64,000 nt of DNA from UBA117 sp049975245 (GTDB lineage: Archaea > Methanobacteriota > Methanobacteria > Methanobacteriales > Methanobacteriaceae): NCBI GenBank assembly GCA_049975245.1, contig JBNGDB010000011.1, positions 12,020 through 76,019 on the forward strand. Reading direction: 5' to 3'. The notes under the pieces are model-generated. The model was not told the origin of the DNA. It was given only the letters and a program-made list of their open reading frames with translations, and searched no databases. Of the stretch, positions 1 through 9,675 are shown piece by piece (the stretch's first letter is position 1; each line of letters begins with the position of its first letter). The translations under genes were made by a program, and so were the position numbers.

Positions 1-453
1 GGTAAAAATATTGGTCTTCTTGTAGATGGGCCTAACATGTTAAGAAAAGAATTCAGCTTAAATCTTGATCTTGTCAGGAAGATAATGGCTGAATATGGAG
101 ATATGCGGGTTGGTAAGGTTCTGCTTAACCAGTACGCGTCTGATAAACTTATAGAAGCTATAGTTAATCAAGGTTTTACCCCTATTGTCGTAGCTGGTGA
201 TACTGATGTTTATATGGCTGTGGAAGCCATGGAATTAATTTACAACCCTAATATCGATGTTATAGCTCTCATGACTCGGGATGCTGATTTTTTGCCCATT
301 ATTAATAAGGCAAAGGAAAATTGTAAAGATACTATTGTAATTGGGGCTGAACCCGGATTTAGTGCAGCTCTCCAGAACTCTGCAGATGATGCTATTGTCC
401 TAAAACCAGAATACTCACAAGAAGAACAGAAAAATAACAACAAGGAAGAATAA
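1..453 (+). CDS. NYN-domain (LabA/PIN-like) protein, 5' end outside window
   Basis: The reading frame is open from base 1, so the start codon lies upstream and about 150 residues of the C-terminal part are visible. The first visible residues, GKNIGLLVDGPNML, are the beta-strand plus acidic residue that opens an NYN domain. Further acidic motifs follow (VAGDTDVYMA and MTRDADF), which in this PIN-like fold bind metal. The family (archaeal TIGR00288-like) is thought to be RNA or nucleic-acid nucleases, but no substrate is known. The tail is charged (EEQKNNNKEE). The stop codon is one base from the ATG of the next gene, so the two are probably co-transcribed. An internal ATG at 37 is not the start because it would cut the domain's first strand. 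Confidence 0.8.
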   Translation, partial: GKNIGLLVDGPNMLRKEFSLNLDLVRKIMAEYGDMRVGKVLLNQYASDKLIEAIVNQGFTPIVVAGDTDVYMAVEAMELIYNPNIDVIALMTRDADFLPIINKAKENCKDTIVIGAEPGFSAALQNSADDAIVLKPEYSQEEQKNNNKEE

Positions 454-454
454 G

Positions 455-1615
455 ATGCTTATAGATTCAAGTTCAGACGAAGTAAAAAGAAGAGACAATG
501 CCTTAAGAATAATAGGTACTATTTTAAATGAAGAGGGTAAATCAGGTCTTTACGATCTTACTGGGCTTTCAGGAGGTTTTCCTCTTGAAGACGAAGATTT
601 GGGATTGATTGAAACATATGCAGGTCCTGCATTATTTGAAGATCAATTAACTAGGTTGGGAATTGAGCATTTAGGCGGAGAAAAGGTTTTAGCTTTTAAT
701 AGAACAACTTCCGGTATTTTTGCCACTATACTCTCCTTAGTTAAACCTGGTGAAGAAATAGTTCATTTTCTCCCCAAATTACCATCACATCCATCCATTC
801 CACGAAGTGCTAATGTAGTGGAGGCTGTTTACACAGAATATGATAATATAGATGATTTTAGAGTGACTGATAATACAACACTAGTAATTATAACCGGTTC
901 AACCATGGACCATGATATTATTAAAACCGAAGAGTTTAACAAAGTAGTGGAAATTTCTAAATCAAAAAATGTCCCCATATTTGTTGATGACGCGTCAGGA
1001 GCAAGTCTTAGAACCATAATACATAAACAACCTAATGCAATTGAAATGGGCGCGGACATGGTTATCAAAAGTACAGATAAACTTATAGAAGGGCCCCGGG
1101 GAGGTTTAATGGCAGGCAGGTCAGAATTTATCGACAAAATTAAATCAAAATCTTATGAATTTGGTTTAGAAGCTCAGCCTCCCGTTATTGCAGGGATGGT
1201 TAGGACGTTGGAAAAATTCTCTCCGGATAGAATTTTTGAAGCAAATAACAAAAAAAATGAGGTTTATAATGTATTAAATCAGCATATAAAAATTCTGAAA
1301 AAAACTCCCACTGGTATAATGTTATCTGCGGAAGGTCTAATAAATGAGTTAAAATTAAATAGTCACGATACTGTTTTATCTGCACGTGAAGTAGCATTTG
1401 TATTTGCCATGATTCTACTTAAAAATCATCACATAATTACCATACCCGCAGTGGGAATGCCCGGTGCATCGGCAACTATAAGGATTGATCTGGCTTCTAA
1501 GGACGCTGAAAAAATCACCACTGATTTCATAGTAAATGCATTTTTAGAGACTTTTGATGTTCTTAAAGCTAATCTTGATGATATTAACGCTTGTAGAACA
1601 TTTTTATTTAATTAA
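455..1615 (+). CDS. PLP-dependent enzyme, MJ0158 (SelA-like) family
   Basis: A 386-residue fold-type I pyridoxal-phosphate enzyme. It resembles bacterial selenocysteine synthase (SelA) and the archaeal MJ0158/TIGR03576 family. The segment DMVIKSTDKLIEGPRGG carries the lysine expected to hold PLP and the glycine-rich stretch after it; VDDASGAS supplies the cofactor-binding aspartate. The family's reaction is unresolved: MJ0158 was reported not to make selenocysteinyl-tRNA, so a selA name is not justified. The ATG directly follows the stop of the NYN gene, and the rtcA start lies about 40 bases downstream. The length fits the family. Confidence 0.8.
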   Translation: MLIDSSSDEVKRRDNALRIIGTILNEEGKSGLYDLTGLSGGFPLEDEDLGLIETYAGPALFEDQLTRLGIEHLGGEKVLAFNRTTSGIFATILSLVKPGEEIVHFLPKLPSHPSIPRSANVVEAVYTEYDNIDDFRVTDNTTLVIITGSTMDHDIIKTEEFNKVVEISKSKNVPIFVDDASGASLRTIIHKQPNAIEMGADMVIKSTDKLIEGPRGGLMAGRSEFIDKIKSKSYEFGLEAQPPVIAGMVRTLEKFSPDRIFEANNKKNEVYNVLNQHIKILKKTPTGIMLSAEGLINELKLNSHDTVLSAREVAFVFAMILLKNHHIITIPAVGMPGASATIRIDLASKDAEKITTDFIVNAFLETFDVLKANLDDINACRTFLFN

Positions 1616-1658
1616 ACTTCTCAATATTTTTTTATTCAATTTTTATCTTTTGATTAAT

Positions 1659-2675
1659 ATGATAACCATTGATGGTTCATATGGAGAGGGTGGCGGAGCA
1701 ATTGTGCGCACTGCTACTGCATTATCTGCATTAAAAACTATTCCTATAAAAATAAATAATATACGCGCTGCCCGACCTAATAAAGGATTAGCGCCCCAAC
1801 ATCTAACCGCCATAAAAGCTTTATCTAAAATAAGCGAAGCCTCTATTTCTGGCCTTAAAATTGGGTCTCCTGAAATCTGTTTCTATCCTGAAACTATTTC
1901 TGGAGGAAGTTTCAAGATAGATGTTAAAACTGCAGGTAGCGTAACTTTAGTTATCCAATCGTTAATGATACCGTCAATTTTTGCAGATTCTGCTATAAAA
2001 TTTGAAATTATAGGAGGAACAGATGTTAGATGGGCACCTAGCATTGACTATTTAAGTAATGTTACCATGCCTATTTTAAGATCCTTTGGATATGATTCCA
2101 CCATCAAATTAATCAAAAGGGGGTATTATCCCCGTGGTGGAGGAATTGTAAAAATAAATATTAATCCAGTTAAAAAACTTAACCCTATAAATCTCACCAC
2201 TTTAGAAATAGACACTATTAAAGGAATATCTCATTGTAGCAATCTGCCCTGTCATGTGGCCCAGCGACAGGCACAAAGCGCCAAAGAAATACTTGCAAAT
2301 ATTGGTTATGATGTGGATATTAAAGTGGAATGTGATAATAATTCACTCGGACCAGGGTCAGGGATAGTTCTCTGGAGCGAAGGTAATTCACGAATCGCGG
2401 GTAGTGATATTGGGGCACCGGGAAAAAGAGCAGAACTTGTTGGAAAAAATGCTGCCAATGAACTCAAATACCATTTATCCAAAAAAGCACCAGTAGATAA
2501 ATATATGGGAGATCAATTAATCCCATACATGGCAATAACCGGTGATTCCACCATTAAAACTTGTGAATTAACGGATCATACCCTAACCAATATATACGTT
2601 GCTGAAAAAATTACAGATAAAGAGTTTCAAGTTGAGGGTAAAATTGGCGAAACAGCATTAATCACAGTTAAATAG
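1659..2675 (+). CDS. rtcA: RNA 3'-terminal phosphate cyclase
   Basis: Converts RNA 3'-phosphate ends to 2',3'-cyclic phosphates using ATP, through an enzyme-AMP intermediate. The N-terminus ITIDGSYGEGGGAIVRTA is the classic Rtc start. The later GGSFKIDVKTAGSVTLV and the near-C-terminal TDHTLTNIYVAE are conserved, the latter containing the histidine that is adenylylated in the family. I chose the ATG at 1659 (338 residues, normal length). The frame is open back to 1554, but that would add a 35-residue hydrophobic extension that overlaps the end of the previous gene and has no family counterpart. The enzyme acts in RNA repair or processing in the cytoplasm. Confidence 0.93.
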   Translation: MITIDGSYGEGGGAIVRTATALSALKTIPIKINNIRAARPNKGLAPQHLTAIKALSKISEASISGLKIGSPEICFYPETISGGSFKIDVKTAGSVTLVIQSLMIPSIFADSAIKFEIIGGTDVRWAPSIDYLSNVTMPILRSFGYDSTIKLIKRGYYPRGGGIVKININPVKKLNPINLTTLEIDTIKGISHCSNLPCHVAQRQAQSAKEILANIGYDVDIKVECDNNSLGPGSGIVLWSEGNSRIAGSDIGAPGKRAELVGKNAANELKYHLSKKAPVDKYMGDQLIPYMAITGDSTIKTCELTDHTLTNIYVAEKITDKEFQVEGKIGETALITVK

Positions 2676-2750
2676 GGTTATTATAATTTTTAGCGGTTAT
2701 ATAATTGCAAAGAATAACTTATTATTACTACATACTTTTTATAAATATTT

Positions 2751-2824
2751 TAGATACTGTTAGATGTTTAATTGATTAGATACTGTTAGATGTTTAATTG
2801 ATTAGATACTGTTAGATGTTTAAT
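2751..2824. repeat. 26-bp tandem repeat, about 2.8 copies
   Basis: The unit begins TAGATACTGTTAGATGTTTA. It starts at 2751, 2777 and 2803, with the third copy breaking off near 2824. It lies between the convergent 3' ends of rtcA and birA. There are no spacers between copies, so it is not CRISPR-like. No function is evident; slipped-strand expansion is the simplest origin. Confidence 0.9.
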
Positions 2825-2895
2825 AGAAATATAGATTAAATTTTTAGAATTAATTTAAATATATAGCTCTGGTACTAAAATTTAAAAAAAAGATA

Positions 2896-3873
2896 TTAAT
2901 TTAGATGAATACATTCACCGGAGAAAACTTTTCTCAGTGTTCCATCATCTAACTCCAGGATCAAAGCACCTTTTTGGTTTACACCGACTGCTTCTCCTCT
3001 GACAATTTTACCTAATTTTTTGTGCACTTCCACATAGCTGCCGATGGTTTTAGAATATTTACGCCATTTCCTGAGTATTTCTGGGAAATTGCCCTTATTA
3101 AATTCCTGATAAAGTCTCTCAAAATCTTCCAGAAATCTTTGAACTAGTTCCACGTAGGATACTTCTTTTTCTAACTCGTTTTTAATAGAGGTGGCACCAC
3201 TTCTCAATTCCTTAGGGAAGCGTTCCATATCCACATTAGCATCAATACCAATTCCTACAATCACATAATCTAAAGTATTGTATTTGGCATGTGCCTCGGT
3301 TAGTATTCCACATACCTTTTTTTTATCAATTAAAATGTCATTTGGCCATTTAATTTTAACATCCAATCCAGTATATTGTTTCAGAGTTTCTGCAACAGCC
3401 ACTCCCGTAACTAAAGTTAATTGTGGGGCATTCTCGGGGGAGGTGGTAGGTCTTAAAATTAGGGACATCCATACCCCTCCAGTAGGGGATATCCATTTCT
3501 TTCCCAGTCTGCCCTTACCCCTTCTTTGGGTTTGAGCTATAACTATAGTTCCTTCAGGAGCATCTTTTTCGGCTAATTCCTTAGCCACATCATTGGTAGA
3601 ATCAACTTCTTCATAATAATAGATATTTTTACCAATAACATTGGTATTCAAGTCTCTTTTGATTTCATAGGGTAACAATAAGTTAGGAGTTTCATCAAGA
3701 CGATAACCTAACCTTTCAGAATAGGATATACTGTATCCCTTTTCTTCTAATTTATGTATAGTTTCGGTTAGTTCAGATTCTGATATATTTAAATAATCTG
3801 CAATCTCAGATGCTAAAAAATATTTACCCTTTTTTTCATAGAAAAAATCCAGCAATAATTCTTTCAATTTCAA
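2896..3873 (-). CDS. birA: Biotin--protein ligase with N-terminal helix-turn-helix
   Basis: Activates biotin as biotinyl-AMP and transfers it to the carrier lysine of a carboxylase. The first 60 or so residues form a winged helix (SEIADYLNISESELTETIHK). The ligase follows, with the adenylate-binding RRGKGRLGKKW loop at about residues 117-127, the WPNDILI motif and a C-terminal SH3-like tail. The 325-residue length matches bifunctional BirA, so it may also act as a biotin-responsive repressor; that is inferred from the HTH only. The start codon is one base after the pycA stop, so the two form an operon, which fits BirA modifying the partner of that same carboxylase. Confidence 0.93.
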   Translation of the reverse strand: MKLKELLLDFFYEKKGKYFLASEIADYLNISESELTETIHKLEEKGYSISYSERLGYRLDETPNLLLPYEIKRDLNTNVIGKNIYYYEEVDSTNDVAKELAEKDAPEGTIVIAQTQRRGKGRLGKKWISPTGGVWMSLILRPTTSPENAPQLTLVTGVAVAETLKQYTGLDVKIKWPNDILIDKKKVCGILTEAHAKYNTLDYVIVGIGIDANVDMERFPKELRSGATSIKNELEKEVSYVELVQRFLEDFERLYQEFNKGNFPEILRKWRKYSKTIGSYVEVHKKLGKIVRGEAVGVNQKGALILELDDGTLRKVFSGECIHLN

Positions 3874-3874
3874 T

Positions 3875-5374
3875 CTAATCCCCCTCTTTAGAACCTTTTT
3901 GAGATATAGAATGTGCTACATAATTATTTACAGCTGCAGATATTGCTGCAACTCTTTTATTTGGTAAAAATGTTGATTTTAGTCTGATCTCCATCTCTTT
4001 ATCTTCAGCTATGACCTTATGCATATCATCCATAATACCATTTTTATGTTGGTCCACGAAATGGGTGTGTAATTTAGCAGCTATAAAGTCTTCATTCTTC
4101 ATAATAGCTTTATGGAATGGAATAGTAGTTTTAACTCCCAGTATAATGTACTCACTTAAAGCTCTCCTCATACGGGCAATAGTTGCATTACGTGTTCGTC
4201 CCCAGACTATAAGTTTGGAAATCATAGAGTCGTAGAATGGTGGTATTACATAATTCATGTAAACACCACTGTCCACCCTAATACCATTACCTCCCGGGGA
4301 CCGGTAGCCGGTAATTTTACCGGGGTTCGGTGCAAAATCTGAAAGGGGATCTTCGGCATTGATTCTGCATTCAATGGCGTGACCTCTCACTGATATTTCG
4401 TTTTGAGCGCAGCATAACTGGTAATCAGATGCAATTTTTAATTGCTCTTTTACCAGGTCTATCCCGGTAATGACCTCGGTTATAGGATGTTCTACTTGAA
4501 TACGGGTATTCATCTCTAAAAAGTAGAAATCTCCATTTGAATATAAAAATTCAACAGTTCCTGCATTAGTGTATCCAATATGCTCCGCGGCTTTTACTGC
4601 AGCTGACCCCATTGTATCTCTTAGTTCATCAGTCATTATAGGGGAAGGAGCTTCTTCTATAAGTTTTTGGTGCCTTCTCTGGATTGAGCATTCACGATCT
4701 GCCGCGTGTATAGTGTTTCCATGTTGGTCTGCCAGTATCTGGAATTCAATGTGGCGGGGTTCTTCTAAATACTTTTCAATGTAGACAGTGGAATCTCCAA
4801 AGGCAGATTGGGCTACTGATTGGGTTGATTCGATGGCTCGGACAAGTTCATCTTCTTCATAAACTGTTCGCATGCCTATTCCTCCACCCCCTGCAGAAGC
4901 CTTGACAATAACCGGGTATCCAATTGATTCTGCAATTTTTATTGCTTCATCAATTTTTTTTATTCCCTTATCAGTACCGGGTATAACTGGAACATCTGCT
5001 TTTCTCATGAGCTTTTTAGAGGTTATTTTATCCCCCATAGCTTCAATTACACGGGGTTCTGGACCTATCAATTTAATGCCATGTTTTTCACACTCTTTTC
5101 CGAGATTTGAATTTTCAGCTAAAAATCCATACCCGGGGTGTATTCCTTCTGCACCATATTTTTCAGCCACCTCAATTATATTATCAATATTCAGGTAACT
5201 TTGAGAGGGTGATGAACCGCCTATGTTATAAGCCTCATCAGCATATTTGGCAAAAAGTGAGTTTTTATCAGCATCTGAATAAACTGCAATACTTTTGATA
5301 TCAAGTTCCCTACACGCTCTCATAACTCTTATTGCAATTTCTCCACGATTTGCAACCAAAACTTTTTTAAACAT
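3875..5374 (-). CDS. pycA: Pyruvate carboxylase subunit A (biotin carboxylase)
   Basis: An ATP-grasp biotin carboxylase that carboxylates biotin on the separate B subunit. In methanogens this anaplerotic pair makes oxaloacetate from pyruvate. Visible are the N-terminal VLVANRGEIAIRVMRA, the glycine-rich ATP loop KASAGGGGIGMR, ECSIQRRHQKLIEEAPSP, and the catalytic EMNTRIQVEHPITE. At 499 residues it is slightly longer than acetyl-CoA carboxylase AccC, as in archaeal PycA. The biotin-bearing B subunit is not in the window. Archaea of this group lack fatty-acid synthesis, and the next gene is birA, so PycA is preferred over AccC. Confidence 0.9.
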   Translation of the reverse strand: MFKKVLVANRGEIAIRVMRACRELDIKSIAVYSDADKNSLFAKYADEAYNIGGSSPSQSYLNIDNIIEVAEKYGAEGIHPGYGFLAENSNLGKECEKHGIKLIGPEPRVIEAMGDKITSKKLMRKADVPVIPGTDKGIKKIDEAIKIAESIGYPVIVKASAGGGGIGMRTVYEEDELVRAIESTQSVAQSAFGDSTVYIEKYLEEPRHIEFQILADQHGNTIHAADRECSIQRRHQKLIEEAPSPIMTDELRDTMGSAAVKAAEHIGYTNAGTVEFLYSNGDFYFLEMNTRIQVEHPITEVITGIDLVKEQLKIASDYQLCCAQNEISVRGHAIECRINAEDPLSDFAPNPGKITGYRSPGGNGIRVDSGVYMNYVIPPFYDSMISKLIVWGRTRNATIARMRRALSEYIILGVKTTIPFHKAIMKNEDFIAAKLHTHFVDQHKNGIMDDMHKVIAEDKEMEIRLKSTFLPNKRVAAISAAVNNYVAHSISQKGSKEGD

Positions 5375-5618
5375 GGTATCTCCTTATATTTTATTAATCT
5401 TTAGACTTAAATTCCATATCAAAGATTTTTAAATAAATTTTTTTGCTTACTAATAATATAATTTATTTTAATTATGTTAGTGGATTATATATCAACAATA
5501 ATATTTAATTTATTCTTCTTTGATTAATCCCATTCATTACTTAAAATTTCTAAAGATAAAAATTTCCAGATTATCTTCCAGATATATATAATATTATTAA
5601 TACTAAAATTTGATTCAT

Positions 5619-6248
5619 ATGAGAAAACCAATAAAAAAGAAGCGACAATTAGAGATAGCCCTACAAGACATACCATTTCATCCTAACCCCAACATACAAT
5701 TAGAGCAGTATTTAACTCCAGCCACTATTGCAGCGGATGTTTTGTGGAATGCTTATTCACTGGGAGATATTGAAGGAAAAAAAGTAGTAGATCTCGGGTG
5801 CGGTACTGGAATATTCACTATTGGATCAGCCCTTTTAGGTGCAAGTGAATCTATAGGGGTAGATGTTGATTCAAGTGCTTTAATAATTGCTAAAGAACAG
5901 GCAGAACGTATTGGGGTGGCTGATGTGGTAAAATATGTCAATTCTAGTATTGATAATTTTTTCACTAAGGCTGATACTGTGATTCAGAACCCTCCCTTCG
6001 GCGCTCAGAAAGCATTGAGAAAAAAATCAGATAGACTATTTATGGTAAAGGCGTTAGAAATCGCTCCAACAATCTTTTCATTTCATATGGCTGAAACTGA
6101 AGATTTTGTTATTAATTTTTTCAATTCCCTGGGGGGAGTATTAACTCATAAATTTTATTACAAATTTTCAATACCAAAAACCTACCATTTCCATGAAAAA
6201 GAAAAAATAGATATTGATGTGGTGGTAGTTCGAGTGGTTAAAGCCTGA
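5619..6248 (+). CDS. METTL5-like RNA N6-adenine methyltransferase
   Basis: A class I SAM-dependent methyltransferase of 209 residues. KVVDLGCGTGIFTIGSALLG is the SAM-binding motif I. QNPPFGAQ is the NPPF catalytic motif IV of enzymes that methylate exocyclic amines of adenine. Overall order and length match the archaeal relatives of METTL5, which modifies small-subunit rRNA in eukaryotes; the target here is inferred. The ATG at 5619 is chosen; an upstream TTG at 5610 would add only three residues. It stands alone between a long upstream AT-rich gap, divergent from pycA, and a 430-base gap downstream. Confidence 0.85.
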   Translation: MRKPIKKKRQLEIALQDIPFHPNPNIQLEQYLTPATIAADVLWNAYSLGDIEGKKVVDLGCGTGIFTIGSALLGASESIGVDVDSSALIIAKEQAERIGVADVVKYVNSSIDNFFTKADTVIQNPPFGAQKALRKKSDRLFMVKALEIAPTIFSFHMAETEDFVINFFNSLGGVLTHKFYYKFSIPKTYHFHEKEKIDIDVVVVRVVKA

Positions 6249-6305
6249 AAATGAGTTAATGATATTAAGATTATAAAAATAAATAATTTACAAATTAATA
6301 AATAC

Positions 6306-6375
6306 TTTACAATATTTCAGTTTTTTAACTTGGATCAAATTTTACAATTATTTCAGTTTTTTAACTTGGATCAAA
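6306..6375. repeat. About 35-bp direct repeat, two copies
   Basis: Copies at 6306-6340 and 6341-6375 share TTTACAAT, then TTTCAGTTTTTTAACTTGGA and TCAAA. They differ by one inserted T near the start. They are head-to-tail with no spacer, downstream of the METTL5-like gene. Confidence 0.85.
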
Positions 6376-6648
6376 TTTAACTTAAATGTCATCAACTTTA
6401 ACCATTTTTCAAATTAAATTTAGAATGGTCAAGATCACTTACCAATATATTATATATGATAAGGCAGAAAATTAGTAAAACTTATCCAGATAGTTGGCTA
6501 ATATTATATTTAATATAATCGTGAAATATGGTGCTATGATCATATGAATATCCATTCTTGCAAACTTTAATGTTAAGGAGTATTCATACCATTTGCACTT
6601 AATATCTATATTTCTAGAAAAAGGTAGTTAGGGTTATGTACAATAACC

Positions 6649-6665
6649 TTTATAACCTATAAAAA
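6649..6665 (+). promoter_or_regulatory. Candidate TATA box for the SPOUT/ribosomal operon
   Basis: TTTATAAC (6649-6656) and an overlapping TATAAAAAC lie 14-30 bases before the ATG at 6679. An archaeal TATA box normally sits about 25 bases ahead of the start of transcription, so the message may begin at or next to the start codon (leaderless). No Shine-Dalgarno sequence is visible ahead of that codon, which agrees with this reading. Confidence 0.45.
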
Positions 6666-6678
6666 CAAATATTTGAAG

Positions 6679-7488
6679 ATGGGAATAAGCCACTTAACCA
6701 TTTTCATACCGGCCTCTCTAACTGCAGAATCTAAAGATTTGAAAATTAAAACCTATAAGGTAGGACTTATTGGTAGATCTGCAGCAGTTTTTAGGGTTGA
6801 TAAGATAGTGGTCTACAATGACGATGCAGACCCTCAAGAGGCAAAGTTTATTAGTGATATTCTCAGTTATATGAATACACCCCAATATCTTCGAAAGAAG
6901 GTATTTCCTATAAAAAAAGAATTAAAACATGTGGGAATTCTCCCGCCACTGAGGTCTCCTCATCATCCTACTGGCATGCCTGGTCAAGGGGATTATAGAC
7001 AAGGTTTAACCCTTAAACGTACAAAAAAAGGTACAGTTGTTGATATAGGGGCCGATAAGTTAGCTTTATGTAAGGAGAAACTCACTGTAAATAAAATATT
7101 GAGCTTTAAAATTAAAAAGCTAGCCAAAGAGATAATCGTCGAACCGGATAAACCAGACGTTTATTGGGGATATGAGACTTTACTCTCAAATAAAAATTTA
7201 TACGATAGTATTAGGGCAGAAAAACCCGATGTTGTAGTATCAACTTCGCGTTATGGAGAGCCCATCACTTCTATTCTAAATGAAGTAAAACATAAGATAA
7301 AAACGGCCAAACATCTAGCTATTTTGTTTGGCGGTCCTTATTCAGGCTTACATGATATTATTCAGGGCCAAAACATTGTAGATGTTGATGTAAATACAGT
7401 CCCCGGACAAGGGACTAAGACTGTAAGGACGGAAGAAGCGGTTTTAGCTACTTTATCTGTGTTTAATCTAATTTTAAACACAGAGTAA
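6679..7488 (+). CDS. SPOUT-class RNA methyltransferase (MTH1-like, putative uridine N3)
   Basis: About 269 residues of the archaeal/eukaryotic SPOUT family typified by MTH1, annotated as a putative RNA uridine-N3 methyltransferase. The C-terminal trefoil-knot signature is visible as HLAILFGGPYSGLHDII and VDVNTVPGQGTKTVRTEEAV. An inserted small domain near the middle (VVDIGADKLALCKEKL) looks OB-like. The substrate is inferred to be rRNA from its fixed position ahead of uL3. The frame can also start at a TTG at 6673, two codons earlier. The uL3 start follows after 44 bases with its own GGAGGT, so the pair is probably one transcript. Confidence 0.85.
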   Translation: MGISHLTIFIPASLTAESKDLKIKTYKVGLIGRSAAVFRVDKIVVYNDDADPQEAKFISDILSYMNTPQYLRKKVFPIKKELKHVGILPPLRSPHHPTGMPGQGDYRQGLTLKRTKKGTVVDIGADKLALCKEKLTVNKILSFKIKKLAKEIIVEPDKPDVYWGYETLLSNKNLYDSIRAEKPDVVVSTSRYGEPITSILNEVKHKIKTAKHLAILFGGPYSGLHDIIQGQNIVDVDVNTVPGQGTKTVRTEEAVLATLSVFNLILNTE

Positions 7489-7532
7489 TCAGGAAAATTG
7501 GAAATTTGCTATATGTAAGGAGGTAAAATTAA

Positions 7533-8543
<1,011 letters not shown>

Positions 8544-8559
8544 GTAAAGAGTGATGTAA

Positions 8560-9342
8560 ATGAAGAAGTTCAAGGTTTATTCATTAGAAGGTGAAGTTAT
8601 TGATGAGATTGACTTACCTGAAATTTTCAATGAGCAATTTCGACCAGATTTAATAAAAAGAGCAGTTATATCTTCACAAACCGCTAGAATCCAACCATGG
8701 GGATCAAATCCTATGGCAGGTAAGCGTAACACTGCCGAATCATTTGGGGCAGGACGTGGAGTTGCAATGGTGCGAAGAATTAAGGGTAGTAGACACCCTG
8801 CAGCATCAAAAGCAGCATTTGCACCCCAAACGGTAGGTGGTAGAAGAGCTCACCCACCCAGGCCGGAAAAAGTTTTACACGAAAAAATCAACAGAAAAGA
8901 AAGAAGATTTGCCATAAGGTCTGCCATTGCAGCAACTACAGATCAATCTCTAGTTGAAAATAGGGGACATGAAATTGAAAGCGTACCCCAACTGCCTATA
9001 ATTGTGGATGATGAATTGATCAAGGTCAAAAAAACCAAAGAGACCCGGGAAATTTTCAAGAAATTAGGATTAATTGACGACATTGTACGAGCTAAAAATG
9101 GTAAGAAAATACGCGCTGGAAAGGGTAAAATGAGGGGTAGAAAATACAAATCACCCAAAGGACCTCTAATAGTTGTGGGCGAAGATAAGGGAATAAGTCT
9201 TGGAGCCAGAAACCATCCCGGTGTAGATGTGGTGGTTGTTGATAACTTAAATGCCGAGCTTTTAGCTCCAGGTACTCATCCAGGAAGACTTACCGTATTC
9301 ACTAAATCTGCCATAGAAAAATTAGGTGAATTGTTTCAATAA
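8560..9342 (+). CDS. rpl4: Ribosomal protein uL4
   Basis: 260 residues, archaeal/eukaryotic L4 type. The long basic loop after residue 45 (QPWGSNPMAGKRNTAESF, then GAGRGVAMVRR) reaches into the wall of the nascent-peptide tunnel in known ribosomes. The globular C-terminus (VDVVVVDNLNAELLAPG) is typical. It follows uL3 by 16 bases with a GAGTGATG-type ribosome binding site and is followed by uL23, the invariant L3-L4-L23-L2 order. Confidence 0.96.
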   Translation: MKKFKVYSLEGEVIDEIDLPEIFNEQFRPDLIKRAVISSQTARIQPWGSNPMAGKRNTAESFGAGRGVAMVRRIKGSRHPAASKAAFAPQTVGGRRAHPPRPEKVLHEKINRKERRFAIRSAIAATTDQSLVENRGHEIESVPQLPIIVDDELIKVKKTKETREIFKKLGLIDDIVRAKNGKKIRAGKGKMRGRKYKSPKGPLIVVGEDKGISLGARNHPGVDVVVVDNLNAELLAPGTHPGRLTVFTKSAIEKLGELFQ

Positions 9343-9361
9343 TAACCAGGTTGTGTAAAAA

Positions 9362-9622
9362 ATGGATCCTTATGCAGTAATTGTTAAACCTCATGTCACA
9401 GAAAAAAGCATGAACCTTATTGATCAAAATAACGAATTAACATTTGTAGTTCTAAGACAAAGTAACAAATCAGAAATTAAAACAGCCTTTGAAGATTTAT
9501 TCGCAGTAAAGGTTGAGAAAGTAAATACTCAAATTAGCTCGAAAGGTAATAAATTAGCCTACATAAAACTGGCTAAAGAACATAATGCTGAAGACATAGC
9601 AGTGAAAATGGGAGTATTCTAA
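9362..9622 (+). CDS. rpl23: Ribosomal protein uL23
   Basis: 86 residues, the normal archaeal length. The opening VIVKPHVTEKSMNLI is diagnostic. In ribosome structures uL23 sits at the mouth of the exit tunnel and is a docking point for signal recognition particle and the Sec translocon, whose SecY is encoded further along this same gene run. Confidence 0.95.
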   Translation: MDPYAVIVKPHVTEKSMNLIDQNNELTFVVLRQSNKSEIKTAFEDLFAVKVEKVNTQISSKGNKLAYIKLAKEHNAEDIAVKMGVF

Positions 9623-9675
9623 CTTTAATAATTTAAATATAATAATTTAAATCCTGAATTTATGGAGGAAATAAA

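Larger units (their letters stand above)
6249..6678. other. Long intergenic region ahead of the ribosomal super-operon
   Basis: There is no convincing ORF or RNA gene in these 430 bases. They contain a two-copy tandem repeat (6306-6375), AT-rich DNA, and an imperfect hairpin. In the hairpin ATGAATA (6544-6550) plus TCC pairs with GGA plus TATTCAT (6577-6587), leaving one bulged G. TATA-like boxes sit at the right edge. The region probably holds the promoter and leader of the downstream operon. Confidence 0.6.

Noticed and set aside
829..1137. Antisense ORF within the MJ0158-family gene
   Set aside because: It lies wholly within the coding gene on the opposite strand, with no binding site and no recognisable motif.
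455..1615. Naming the PLP gene selA
   Set aside because: The archaeal MJ0158 family was reported to lack selenocysteine synthase activity, so only the family name is given.
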